Shown here in pieces: positions 50,427 to 59,383 of a stretch of DNA of 64,000 bases; the stretch's first letter is position 1, and each line of letters opens with the position of its first letter. Both the position numbers and the translations under genes were made by a program. A model generated the notes under the pieces. It saw nothing but the letters and a program-made list of their open reading frames with translations. It ran no database searches and was not told the origin of the DNA. Location of the stretch: assembly GCF_023920105.1 (NCBI RefSeq), contig NZ_CP083693.1, forward strand, positions 265,001 to 329,000, read 5' to 3'. Origin of the DNA: Bartonella taylorii (GTDB taxonomy: Bacteria; Pseudomonadota; Alphaproteobacteria; Rhizobiales; Rhizobiaceae).

Positions 50427-51588
50427 TTAAGATTGACCTGTAACATATGCCGCCCATTTATCCATATAGACACGGCGCTGTTCTAGATAGTCAGTGCGAC
50501 GATAGGCACGTTCTACTTTACCGCCTACTGTATGACTGAGAATAGTTTCAGCGACCTCATAGGGGGCATCGGTTGTTTCAGCAAGCCAATTGCGTAAACT
50601 AGAGCGAAAACCATGGGGGCAGGTTTCAAGTCCAATACGTTTCATATATTGTAACATATTACCCTCACCAAGGGGCCCCCGACCGCTTGCAGAAAAGAAA
50701 AAATCACTGCGAGACAGCAAGCGTGCTTGTTTTAAGATTTCTAATGCTTCAGATGATAAGGGCACGCGAAATTCTGTTGTAGCATCCCGCTTTCCTTTCA
50801 TATTCTCAGCAGGGATGATCCATAGATCACCCTCAACCTGATCTTTATGGATATGACGCAAAGGACGTGTGCGAACGCCTGTCAAAATAAGCAAACGTAA
50901 TGCCAGTTGTGTGAGGGTTGATGCTTCGCAAAGTGTTTTATAAAAATCGGGAACATCTCTCCAATCCATTGCAGGTAAATTTTGTGTTTTATGGAGTTGT
51001 TTTCCTAAGAGCGCGCGTGCTTTTGTTGTTGTTTGTAAATCAACATCCAAACCCAAGGCAGCCGCATGTTTGAGACAAATATTGAGACGGGTAAGAGCTC
51101 TATTAGCTGTTGCGGCTTTTGTATGCCAAATAGGAGCAATAACATTGCGTATTTCTGTTTGCGTAATCTAACGGGTAAACACCCTAATTTAGGGAGAATA
51201 TGAAGTTGTAAAGGCGAAAACCAACGCCCATCTTTACCATCTCCTTTTAATTCAGCTTTACGGCTTTCAAAAGCATCTAAAGCAATGTCTTTTAAATAAT
51301 GGAGATTGCTTATTGCTTCACGCTTTTGTTTCTCACGTTCTTTAATAGGATCACGACCTTCGTGCAAAACAGAACGCCATTGGTTTGCCAATTCACGGGC
51401 TTTTTTTAAAGAAACGTTTCTTAAGGTACCCAACCCATTTCACGGCGCCGCCCATGAATGGTATAACGATAAAGCCATTGAGCACCACCATCTTTACGCT
51501 TATGAAGAAGCAAGCCGGCACCATCATTATATTTTCCAGCCCCCAATGTTGCGACAGCCCTTGCATTAAGGCGGTTCATAAGAGCCAT
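50427..51588 (-). pseudogene. P4-type tyrosine integrase with two frameshifts (copy 1)
   Basis: Start MALMNRLNARAVATLGAGK at 51588; the first part ends at a stop near 51421. The second frame (51433-51005) continues TLRNVSLKKARELANQW. The third (51056-50427, 209 residues) is the catalytic domain. Frameshifts lie near 51425 (REMGWVP* versus GLGTLRN) and near 51165 (LPVRLRKQK versus TQTEIRNVI). Catalytic residues are present: Arg in GVRTRPLRH, His-x-x-Arg in PHGFRSS, His in LSHTVGG, Tyr in RRTDYLEQRR. Copy 2 has the same lesions. Confidence 0.82.
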
Positions 51589-51602
51589 TTTTAGTCCTTT
51601 CT

Positions 51603-52143
51603 TGTATAAATTTTATCTACACACCAGCCCCGCTTTTGACGTGCAAGCAAGTGATATGAATTGATTCAACATAAACAGGTTTGGAATGAAAGAATCTTGC
51701 GTTATTCGAGGGTCTAATTCAATATGAATAATGCTAGATTATCATTATAAATCAATATGATTGTATCTTTAATAAGAAATAAAAGTTTGTATTTTGGCGT
51801 CGAGTAGAACCTCTTTTAAAAGTAATTTCACCGCAAGTAGTATTTCACAAAATTACAATTAAAACAGAAAAATAATTGAAAAATTTTTCTTCTGAGAAGC
51901 TGATTTACGCAACAACTATTCTTTATTTCAGCCCAAAAAAACCTTTTTAAAATTACTTGATAAAGCAGAGCATTGCATATTTCTTATTGCGATTGAAGTG
52001 AAATAGCCATTGAAATCAGGAATAATACTTTTTGAATGAACTTACTAATTAAAATGGAAATTAGCTGAGCACAAGAGTTTTTCGATTTATACCGGTATAG
52101 GCCAATTTGTTTTCCAAACTGAATATTGCGTATTACAGTTAAA
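51603..52143. other. Integrase leader and spacer before the RiPP operon
   Basis: The first ~120 bases are a diverged counterpart of the leader upstream of integrase copy 2 (GATTCAACATAAACAGGTTTGGAATGA and similar). The remaining ~420 bases are very A+T-rich, with no gene seen. Confidence 0.5.
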
Positions 52144-52172
52144 TTGACTTTACAATTATAAAGTTGTAAATT
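52144..52172 (+). promoter_or_regulatory. Candidate promoter with palindrome for the RiPP operon
   Basis: TTGACT (52144-52149), 17 bases, TAAATT (52167-52172). The spacer contains the inverted repeat TTTACAA-8-TTGTAAA (52149-52170). It lies 50-80 bases upstream of the precursor ATG. The spacing is right and the boxes are moderate; the palindrome may be a regulator site. Read by eye only. Confidence 0.4.
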
Positions 52173-52224
52173 TCAATGCCTTGAATATAAATAAGGTACA
52201 TAATAACAATATGAGGAGGATATT

Positions 52225-52314
52225 ATGTCATATAAAAAACCGCAGGTGATTGGCACTGTGAATAGTGCAACCTTAACTTGTTATAAACCATTGGTGCGAG
52301 ATAGAAAAAAATAA
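52225..52314 (+). CDS. Putative RiPP precursor peptide, 29 residues
   Basis: ATG at 52225 follows a very strong AGGAGG site at five bases. The peptide begins MSYKKPQVIGTVNSATL, has a single Cys at position 19 (TLTCYKP) and ends in a basic tail, LVRDRKK. Two Tyr-Lys pairs (Y3-K4 and Y20-K21) frame the central hydrophilic part. It is too short for most gene finders. It is followed by a strong hairpin and then a PqqD-fused radical SAM gene, an arrangement that strongly suggests a ribosomally made and modified peptide. The start YKKPQVIG recalls leader sequences recognised by PqqD-type domains. The modified residues are unknown. Confidence 0.78.
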   Translation: MSYKKPQVIGTVNSATLTCYKPLVRDRKK

Positions 52315-52321
52315 AAAAGCA

Positions 52322-52349
52322 GGATAAGGGCGCTGCTGCGCCCTTATCC
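52322..52349 (+). terminator. Attenuator-like hairpin after the precursor gene
   Basis: A perfect 12-bp stem (GGATAAGGGCGC/GCGCCCTTATCC) with a 4-base loop, seven bases after the precursor stop, followed by a short T-rich run (ATTGTATTATT). It probably gives abundant short precursor mRNA with partial read-through into the modifying enzymes. Confidence 0.8.
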
Positions 52350-52382
52350 ATTGTATTATTAAGAAACAATTTAGGAGGGGGG

Positions 52383-53621
52383 ATGTTTCGTATTAATCTC
52401 GACGAGAATAGCATAACTAGATTAAATGATTTTCAGACTATTGTGCTTAATGATTCAGCTATATTTTTAATTGATTCAGTTTTTTTACAAAATCAGAAAA
52501 TTGAAACTGTTGCGGCAAAGCTTAATGTAGAGAAAGAGATTTTAGCATCAGATTTTTCAATCTTGTTAAGAGAACTAGAAAAGAATGGTTTTCTTTTAAA
52601 GAAGGGAAACTTGATTAGTGCGTCAGATTCGATTTTTGATCTTAAAAAATTATGGGTACCTGTAACACCTATTATACATATTATCCAGAATTGCAATAGC
52701 CCTTGTATCATGTGCGATTGCTGGAAAATTAAGGAAAAAAATTGGCATACTCCAGAAAGTTTAATACCCTTATTTAGAATGTTGAAAGAAAAAGGAGCTG
52801 CCTCAGTGATGCTTTCTGGGGGAGAACCTTTAATGCATCCGAAGCTTAAAGATATTTTATTAACGTTGAATGAACTAGGTCTGCCTGTTGAATTAAATAC
52901 CAATGGCATCTTATTGCATAAAAATTTATGGATTTCACAGTATGACATAAAAGAAATTGTTATTTCTATGGATTCGACTAGTGTCCAAGGATATTATGAT
53001 ATACGGGGGGCGAATAAATTTGATCGCGTGTGGAAAAACATTGAAACAGTTAAGAATCTTCAACCTCTGCAAAGTATAGGAATAAGAGCGACAGTTACCA
53101 AAGAGATTCTAGAAAATATTATTAATTTTATCGATTTTTGTATAAGCAAAGATGTCGATTATATCGGATTCAGCCCGCTCGATACGTCGTCATTTAGTTT
53201 TTCTAGAAAAAATAATACAAAGGATCGATCTAAGGCTTTAAGAAACAAAATTCTTCCGCCAAACGCCTCACTTTTTCATTTGAGAGATGAATTATCAAGG
53301 AAAGAATCCCCCCTCCAGATTTATATAGATAAAAAGTTCCAAGAAAGGAAAATCTCATGGACGTCACAAAATTTTGTAAATTGTATTAATTATTACTTAG
53401 GCGAGAATTCTACATACGTTTCGTCGCCGTTAATGTGTTTATTTCCATTTTCATCCTTGGTATTGGACTATAATGGAGATTTAAAAAATTGCTTTTATTC
53501 AGAAGCTTTTGGGAATCTACAAAATTATGAGGCAATAGATTGGTCTGCTCAAAGCGTTTTAAAATCTTTGAAAGAATCTGGCGCATGTAGCGGATGTCGT
53601 GGGAAGGTATTTTGTGGATAA
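52383..53621 (+). CDS. Radical SAM peptide-modifying enzyme with N-terminal PqqD-like domain
   Basis: A 412-residue protein. Residues 1-80 form a PqqD-like recognition domain (LNDSAIFLIDSVFLQ... LLRELEKNGFLL) expected to bind the leader peptide. The radical SAM core follows: the CX3CX2C cluster motif at Cys104, Cys108 and Cys111, and GGEP at 146-149. The C-terminal part is SPASM/twitch-like, with Cys352, Cys370, Cys402, Cys405 and Cys411 available for an auxiliary Fe-S cluster. The layout matches PqqE- and sactipeptide-type maturases that form carbon-carbon or thioether cross-links in peptides. The ATG follows GGAGGGG. The stop overlaps the next gene by eight bases. Confidence 0.88.
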   Translation: MFRINLDENSITRLNDFQTIVLNDSAIFLIDSVFLQNQKIETVAAKLNVEKEILASDFSILLRELEKNGFLLKKGNLISASDSIFDLKKLWVPVTPIIHIIQNCNSPCIMCDCWKIKEKNWHTPESLIPLFRMLKEKGAASVMLSGGEPLMHPKLKDILLTLNELGLPVELNTNGILLHKNLWISQYDIKEIVISMDSTSVQGYYDIRGANKFDRVWKNIETVKNLQPLQSIGIRATVTKEILENIINFIDFCISKDVDYIGFSPLDTSSFSFSRKNNTKDRSKALRNKILPPNASLFHLRDELSRKESPLQIYIDKKFQERKISWTSQNFVNCINYYLGENSTYVSSPLMCLFPFSSLVLDYNGDLKNCFYSEAFGNLQNYEAIDWSAQSVLKSLKESGACSGCRGKVFCG

Positions 53622-55398
53622 GGTTAAGCAATTTAAGATTTATAGTGTTAGCAAGTCTACTGCTCTAGTGGTTGCTGTTTTACCACTTTTTTTGTCGGAA
53701 AAATTGCATTTGTCGCAAGCGGATATTGTTTTAATCGGTAGTTATTTTTTATTGCTTCCTTTGATCTTAGAAGTCCCCTTGGGTTTATTATCAGATGTTT
53801 ATGGAAGTAAGCGCGTTATTTATACTGGGCTGTTTTTCTTTCTTTGCGGTTTTTTAGCTCTTTTTATGAATTATGCATATTTTGCTTACGCCACTTATTT
53901 GTTATGTATTACATTAGCAGCCGCTTGTTTCTCAGGTGCGGAAGATAGTTTACTCTTTTCTGTAGTACCAAAGCATCGCACACTGTTTTCCGTTAAGTCC
54001 GAAGTGGCTGCTGTTACCTATAGTGTGACAACGGTACTTATTTTTTTAGGGGGAATACTTTATTATGTGCATCCTGCATTGCCTGTGATTTTTCAAGTCC
54101 TTTCATTAATTTTTGCTATTTTTATGTTTTCAAAACTGACAAAGGGATTAGATAGTTTTCATATCAACGCTCATCCGAATATTTTCACAGTTATGTGCGC
54201 CAGCCGTAAAGAAGTCAAAAATCCTTATCGCTTCACTCTTATTTTTTTAAGTGCAGTTTCAGCTTTTGCTATTTTGGTTAATAATCGAACTGTTTCTATC
54301 GCATTTTCTGATTTTTTGCCATTTCAACCTGCTATTTTGGTTTCGATTATTTTTATCATTGGGAATTTTTTTTCAGCAAGTTCCAATATATTGTTTCAGA
54401 AGTATTTTTCAAAGTTTCAAAATCCTATTTTTCCCGTCTTAATGATTGGTTGTATGGTAACCATTGCTTTTTTTCTCATGTCATTTCAAATCATTGCGGC
54501 TCTTATATTAGGATTTTTACTGCTATGTGTTTTTAAATCTGTTTATCGATCTTATCTGTCGTCTCTTCTTATAAATTCACTGATTGATCCCAAAGCTATC
54601 GCGACTGTTTTATCATTTACAGCCATTATTACAGCTGTTGTATCCTTTGCATTCAGTTTTTTATACGGTCATGTTTTTTCAACGTTCTGGCAAGCTAATT
54701 TGTGGTTGTCAGTGATTATGGCTGTGATTTTTGGGGTGTCTGCTTTAATTATTTTTGTCAGAAAACAAGAAATCATTTGGTTACAGCCTGAAAATGCACA
54801 ATCGTCAAAACAACATTTCTTGAAACGCAAGCATCAAGAGTTTTGCTATGGGCAAATTTATCCGGAAGCATCGTGCATTAATGAAAACATCAAGGATGGC
54901 TCTTTTCGACAAAGTCTCTATCCTGCACCAAATTTGATAACACTTTGCGATGAAGTAGTCGAATGGGAGTTTATCCGGGGTACTGTATTGAGCCAAATGG
55001 ATTTGCTACATCAAAAGACGATTATTGATCAAATCAATAAGATTTTTCAAGATCGATTAAGCAAGAATATAATCTTATCACATGGAGATTTACATCCTGA
55101 TAATATCATTGTTACTCCTGATAGTTCTTTTATGGTAGTGGATTGGGATTTATGTCAAGAAGCCAGTCCGGAATTGGATATCTTAACATTTTTCACCAGT
55201 CCAAGATTATCTCTCAATTTAGAAGAACGGATAGACTATATTTCTCATTTGCTGTCTATATCAAAGGATGAAGCTTTACCAATGATAAAAGCGTTTGTGG
55301 CTAAAAAAATTTCTGATCTTTGTCTATACCAAAATATTTTCATGAAACAATTAGTATTGGATTATATGAACTTGAATAAGAAATTTCATGGGCGATAA
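53614..55398 (+). CDS. MFS exporter fused to an aminoglycoside/choline-kinase-fold domain
   Basis: A 594-residue fusion. Residues 1-385 are a 12-helix MFS transporter, with LLSDVYGSKRVIY as the loop 2-3 signature near residue 60. Residues about 405-594 carry the phosphotransferase (APH) fold end: the Brenner motif HGDLHPDN at 490-497 and the metal-site run VVDWDLC with Asp510 and Asp512. The N-terminal nucleotide-binding lobe of the kinase is short or missing, so activity is uncertain. GTG start at 53614 after GGAAGG; a GTG five codons upstream is the alternative. It overlaps genes on both sides. Export plus phosphorylation could give self-protection or a maturation step; both are inference. 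Confidence 0.82.
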   Translation: MDKVKQFKIYSVSKSTALVVAVLPLFLSEKLHLSQADIVLIGSYFLLLPLILEVPLGLLSDVYGSKRVIYTGLFFFLCGFLALFMNYAYFAYATYLLCITLAAACFSGAEDSLLFSVVPKHRTLFSVKSEVAAVTYSVTTVLIFLGGILYYVHPALPVIFQVLSLIFAIFMFSKLTKGLDSFHINAHPNIFTVMCASRKEVKNPYRFTLIFLSAVSAFAILVNNRTVSIAFSDFLPFQPAILVSIIFIIGNFFSASSNILFQKYFSKFQNPIFPVLMIGCMVTIAFFLMSFQIIAALILGFLLLCVFKSVYRSYLSSLLINSLIDPKAIATVLSFTAIITAVVSFAFSFLYGHVFSTFWQANLWLSVIMAVIFGVSALIIFVRKQEIIWLQPENAQSSKQHFLKRKHQEFCYGQIYPEASCINENIKDGSFRQSLYPAPNLITLCDEVVEWEFIRGTVLSQMDLLHQKTIIDQINKIFQDRLSKNIILSHGDLHPDNIIVTPDSSFMVVDWDLCQEASPELDILTFFTSPRLSLNLEERIDYISHLLSISKDEALPMIKAFVAKKISDLCLYQNIFMKQLVLDYMNLNKKFHGR

Positions 55399-56002
55399 TA
55401 TTGTAATTTGTAATAAAAATTGCAGTGCGGGCTGCAATCATTGTCCGTATTCGATGGAATGTATGGTGAGAGATGACGCGTTGCCTGAATCTTTATATAC
55501 AATAAATGACATAAAATCTGATTTTATTATTCTTTCTGGTGGAGAGCCTTTTGAGCTCGATTATGATTTACTTCATAAATATACTTGTATGTGTCTCATT
55601 TGTAAAAAATATTTTCGGATTGCCACAGGGGGGCATATCTATATTCAACCATATTTGAAGCTATTAAAGAGTAATCCGTTCTTTTTAGGGATACAAATAG
55701 GCACAGATGTTATTTCAGAGATAAGAAATCTAGACAGTAAAAAATATAAACAAAAGTGGGTGCGTAACATAGAATGTATGAAAAAATATAGCGTACCATA
55801 TAGTGTGACGATTACTTTATCGGAGAGATTCGATTTGGCAGAAGTGTTAGCTCTAATATGTATCGCTGCTCCCGAGTTCATTTTAGTTAATTTTGAAAAT
55901 AGAAAAAAGTACGAGAATACATTTCAGTTAAATATGATACGGGATTTTTTTTCTGGCTGTGAGATAAAATATGGATATACGCATCAGAGTTTACACCAAT
56001 AA
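55388..56002 (+). CDS. Small second radical SAM protein
   Basis: A 204-residue protein with the cluster motif CSAGCNHC (Cys12, Cys16, Cys19) directly at the N-terminus and the SAM-site motif LSGGEPF (GGEP at 51-54). The TIM-barrel half continues to about residue 170, with TDVISEIRNLDSKKY in the middle. It is much shorter than the first radical SAM enzyme and has no SPASM or PqqD domain, resembling minimal activase-type or partner rSAM proteins. Its ATG lies inside the last codons of the MFS-kinase gene. Composition is visibly A+T-richer than neighbouring chromosomal genes. Confidence 0.8.
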   Translation: MGDNIVICNKNCSAGCNHCPYSMECMVRDDALPESLYTINDIKSDFIILSGGEPFELDYDLLHKYTCMCLICKKYFRIATGGHIYIQPYLKLLKSNPFFLGIQIGTDVISEIRNLDSKKYKQKWVRNIECMKKYSVPYSVTITLSERFDLAEVLALICIAAPEFILVNFENRKKYENTFQLNMIRDFFSGCEIKYGYTHQSLHQ

Positions 56003-56963
56003 ATATAAATTATCGGATTCTTTTCATAGTTCTTCTGGTGTGTTAGTTGAAAAAACAGAACTGATAATTTTATTTACTGTTCGGGATAAAGTTATTTCGC
56101 CCTTTGCTATGGAGTTGCCATTGTCACCTAGTCACGGAGAAATGCCGGACGATTTTATAAAATCTGTAAATGAAAGATCAATAAATAAAAGTAAACACTT
56201 TTCAAATTCTTTAAGCTATTTCTTTGGGTTGGAAGATTTTTTTAAAAAAGTTGAAATGGCTAAAATTATTAATTCTGGATTAATAAAATCTATTAAAACG
56301 ATAGGAATAGGTGAAATTATTGATGATGAGATACGTAATTACGATTTGATAAAATTGAAATCATCGAATCAGTATTTGGATGATACAATTGCAATTGTTA
56401 ATGAAAACAAAAATGTAAAATTTATTATTGATTTCAATGCAAGTATTAATTTTGAGCAGTGGAATTATTTTATTGATAGGATAGATAAGAATAATTTGTT
56501 TGGAATAGAACAGCCTATGAAATTTCCTTCAAAAATTCCAGATTTGGGTTTCTTAAATATCGCTGATGAGACATTTGTGAAATGTGGTTATGAAAAAATT
56601 CACGAATATGGCTATAATGCTTTTGTCTATAAGCCATTTGCAAGTAATATTAAAGAATTATATAAGTGTTTTGAGAATAAAAATAACTACGTTGGTATGG
56701 TTGGAAGTAATGTTTCTGGCCCTTTAGATTGTAGTTTTTGTAACATCATAAATCATTATATGCCTACCAAATTAGCAGGAAATCGTGCAAGTAATTTTGA
56801 AGCGCATCCGTTAAATAATAAAACTGAGGATTTAATGAGAATTCGAGAAAAAAAGATATATCTCTCTGATGAATTGTTTATTTATCTTGATAAATTTTGC
56901 CGAAAGGTATCGGATTTGTATTTTGATATGAATAAATTAAAAGAAATTGCTACAAATATATAG
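55971..56963 (+). CDS. Enolase-superfamily enzyme, dipeptide epimerase-like
   Basis: A 330-residue protein. The barrel shows the full acid-base and metal set of the muconate-lactonizing/dipeptide-epimerase subgroup: KLK (128-130), Asp154 in IIDFNA, Glu180 in GIEQP, Asp199 in IADET, and Lys221 in YKPF. The N-terminal capping domain is diverged and the C-terminus is short. Enzymes of this set abstract an alpha proton, so they epimerise or cyclise carboxylates such as dipeptides. It overlaps the small rSAM gene by 32 bases and is the last gene of the operon. An epimerisation step on a peptide product is inferred. Confidence 0.78.
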   Translation: MDIRIRVYTNKYKLSDSFHSSSGVLVEKTELIILFTVRDKVISPFAMELPLSPSHGEMPDDFIKSVNERSINKSKHFSNSLSYFFGLEDFFKKVEMAKIINSGLIKSIKTIGIGEIIDDEIRNYDLIKLKSSNQYLDDTIAIVNENKNVKFIIDFNASINFEQWNYFIDRIDKNNLFGIEQPMKFPSKIPDLGFLNIADETFVKCGYEKIHEYGYNAFVYKPFASNIKELYKCFENKNNYVGMVGSNVSGPLDCSFCNIINHYMPTKLAGNRASNFEAHPLNNKTEDLMRIREKKIYLSDELFIYLDKFCRKVSDLYFDMNKLKEIATNI

Positions 56964-57842
56964 TGTTTCCTACTCTGAAGCAGCTATGTTTCGTGAATAG
57001 ATATAGGACATACCGATGGAAGAACGATATGGTGCTTGTCTCATGTATCGGAATCTTATATACTAAAAGTGTCAAAGATGGTGGCAAAATTGGCTTTGAT
57101 TTTTTTGATATTAGCAGTAATTTAAACAGCAACTTGCCTTTTTTATTCAAGATTTTTGATGAGAAAGAATTATAGGTATTTCAGCTTGATGTTTATTATA
57201 AAGCTGAGCTCACCCCCAATCAGAACAGTATAGCAGGTGGCCTTATTATCTTACTTAAAGGGGGCTAGCTAAGAAGCATACGCTTGTTATTATATCGAAT
57301 GTTCTCAATTTGCATTCGATTAAACTTACAAATTAAGATGGCGTTTATTCTAATACTATCAATACTGGGCTTATGGATTAAACATTCAAGTCCAATAGTT
57401 CGCAGAACAAATGAGCCATGCATCCAAAATGCCAATTACGAGTAATATAAATCCAGATGATATTGTAGCTGATATTCACGTAATACCATCAATACTCCCA
57501 AATGACTTCTATTATCGTAAGTTTTTCTTTTCTCTAGAGATAATCACCAATGTCATAAAAATATATTTTACCATACTGTTGCACGTTTGGACTTTTTACA
57601 AAAATAGAAATTTCCATAGAGTAGCTCGAGATCCTAAACAAAAATATTAAAATATAATGTTTTTTATTTTTTATTATTTAAAAAATAACATAAACATTGG
57701 AATAACTCTCCAAAAGCAACAAAACTCTTTGTAAGAAGAACTCTGATCATTTTCTTTGAAAAAAGAGCAATGAAGAGAATATCACTAAAAAGAGCTTTGA
57801 GCGATTGGCTTGAAAAACTCTCAAAAGAGATTTCTCTATTGT
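56964..57842. other. Unassigned region after the RiPP operon
   Basis: About 880 bp with short plus-strand frames (56963-57175 and 57411-57650) that I do not recognise. From about 57645 the sequence is a diverged counterpart of the region downstream of island copy 1 (AATATAATGTTTT..., then AAAACTCTT and AAAAAGAG runs). No TGTCAGT repeats are present on this side. Confidence 0.45.
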
Positions 57843-59383
57843 GTAGTCCTATGATTTTTCACCAAAGTGGGCTATTCATAGCGTTTTGTAGGCCGACTGC
57901 CTTTTGGTTTTTTTGTCTTCATAAATTTCATGAAGATAGTTGCAACAGCATAAAAGCTCTAAAGTTTGTTGAATAATTCCTTTATCCTTTAAAAGCTTCC
58001 AATCACGCTTATAAACATCTCGTGCAGCTAAAACCATCTGGTAAATGATCACAAGGCTCTACAATGAGTTTTGCATGACTTATCAAATATTTTTCCCAAT
58101 ACAAGGCTCTTTCAAGGGCATCTCTATTGATTTCAAAACGCCCCCCTTCACTCAATTCAAAAATCAATGCAAGGGTTGGTATGGTTTTATTCATTTTCAA
58201 AAGATGCGCTTGTAAACTTGATGAGAAATGACCTCCTTTGATTGTTCTTTGAAAATTTTCCCACCATTCACGAAACATTTCTTGAGCTTCAGCAGAAAAA
58301 CGTATGGTAATAGGGTGTTTTGGTGATCCTAATGGTTTATCATAAAGAGAACGAAAAATCCTTTGATAACTTTCCCATGCCTTTTGATTGGGAGGTCTAT
58401 CAACCCATAACCGCTCTTGTCGCTCATCGGGCCACACCAGCATTTGAAAGCGTTGCAATAAGCCGTCATTATTTGTTCCATGGTGCATTGCTTGAATGAG
58501 TGGAATAATGCGTGAAGGTTGAATGCCTCCAATTATGGATAAAGTGACATGAGGGATAAAAATGGTTCCACGCCCTATACGGTCATAGGTAAATTGATCA
58601 TCTCCATTAAAAGCTGTTAGATAAAAAGCACGGTCTGATTGATATTCCTTACGTTCCAAATCGGATAAAAAACCAGATAATTCATCACGAACCAACAATA
58701 AACCACGGGGGTTTTCTTTTAACAATTCCCCAAGCTTTTCGACGGTCACATCGTTGACAATAAGACGTCGTTTATTAAGCGTGTCATCTTCCTCACTTTC
58801 TTTATATTCAAGAGATTGAGAAAGAAGAGCAAGGGCTTGTTCCTCGTCTTGATCTTTGAGTGCTTTGTAGGCTTGTTTTTTCTTTTCTCTTTTGTCTAAT
58901 TCAATAAGAATATCTTTTGTTTCTTGCTGTTTTTTCTTCTTTTCCTCTTGAAAAACATCGAGAGGTGCTAAAGCAGCTTCCATGGTATCTGTTTTCATAG
59001 TTGAAGGTTCCCCCACAATGGCACCCCAGAGATTAGGAACAATTTTCCAATTGGCATGTTGTTTTGGAGCAACCCGCACGCCATTGCCAATGACAGCAGC
59101 CAAACCACAGAGAGCAGAGACAGCAATAAAATCCATTGGAGCTTGTTGACGCTCTGAAACGTCATAAATATAGTTCATGAATGACATTGGCAGCTGTAAT
59201 GGATTAAAAGGCTCGACGGGTAAAAGAAGCTGTAGCAATCGGTTTTAATTGCCCCCAACCATTTTGTTGCAAGGCTTGTTCATAAGGAATGGCTTTTAAA
59301 CAAGTATTATCGTTTAAAGAGGCATTATCGTTATCATTGACGGGGGTATTTTCATTATTGTGTTGTAAATGACTATCTTTCAT
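57843..59383 (-). pseudogene. DUF3987-type replication protein, broken (copy 2)
   Basis: Second copy of the gene at 47540. Residues 1-395 of the main frame (59238 onward) are the same as copy 1, including the shared frameshift near 59235. At the C-terminus it differs: a 14-residue segment is missing after LISHAK, the tail reads KLIVEPCDHLPDGF, and then the frame shifts; the out-of-frame remainder ARDVYKRDWKLLKDKGIIQQ is a diverged version of the copy 1 tail. So the copies differ here but not upstream. Confidence 0.7.

Larger units (their letters stand above)
47817..51602. repeat. 3.8-kb direct repeat, copy 1
   Basis: The block is apparently identical to 58070-61855, offset 10,253 bases. Every frame inside has the same translation in both copies. 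Identity stops sharply at the left within the DUF3987 3' end and at the right just upstream of the integrase start, beyond which the sequences are clearly diverged. Confidence 0.9.

Noticed and set aside
50427-51588. Programmed frameshifting in the integrase, as used by some transposases
   Set aside because: There are two separate breaks, with no slippery heptamer seen, and neighbouring genes are broken too; decay is simpler.
52225-56963. Lasso peptide or lanthipeptide cluster
   Set aside because: No asparagine-synthetase-like cyclase, transglutaminase-like protease or lanthionine synthetase is present; the enzymes are radical SAM and enolase type.
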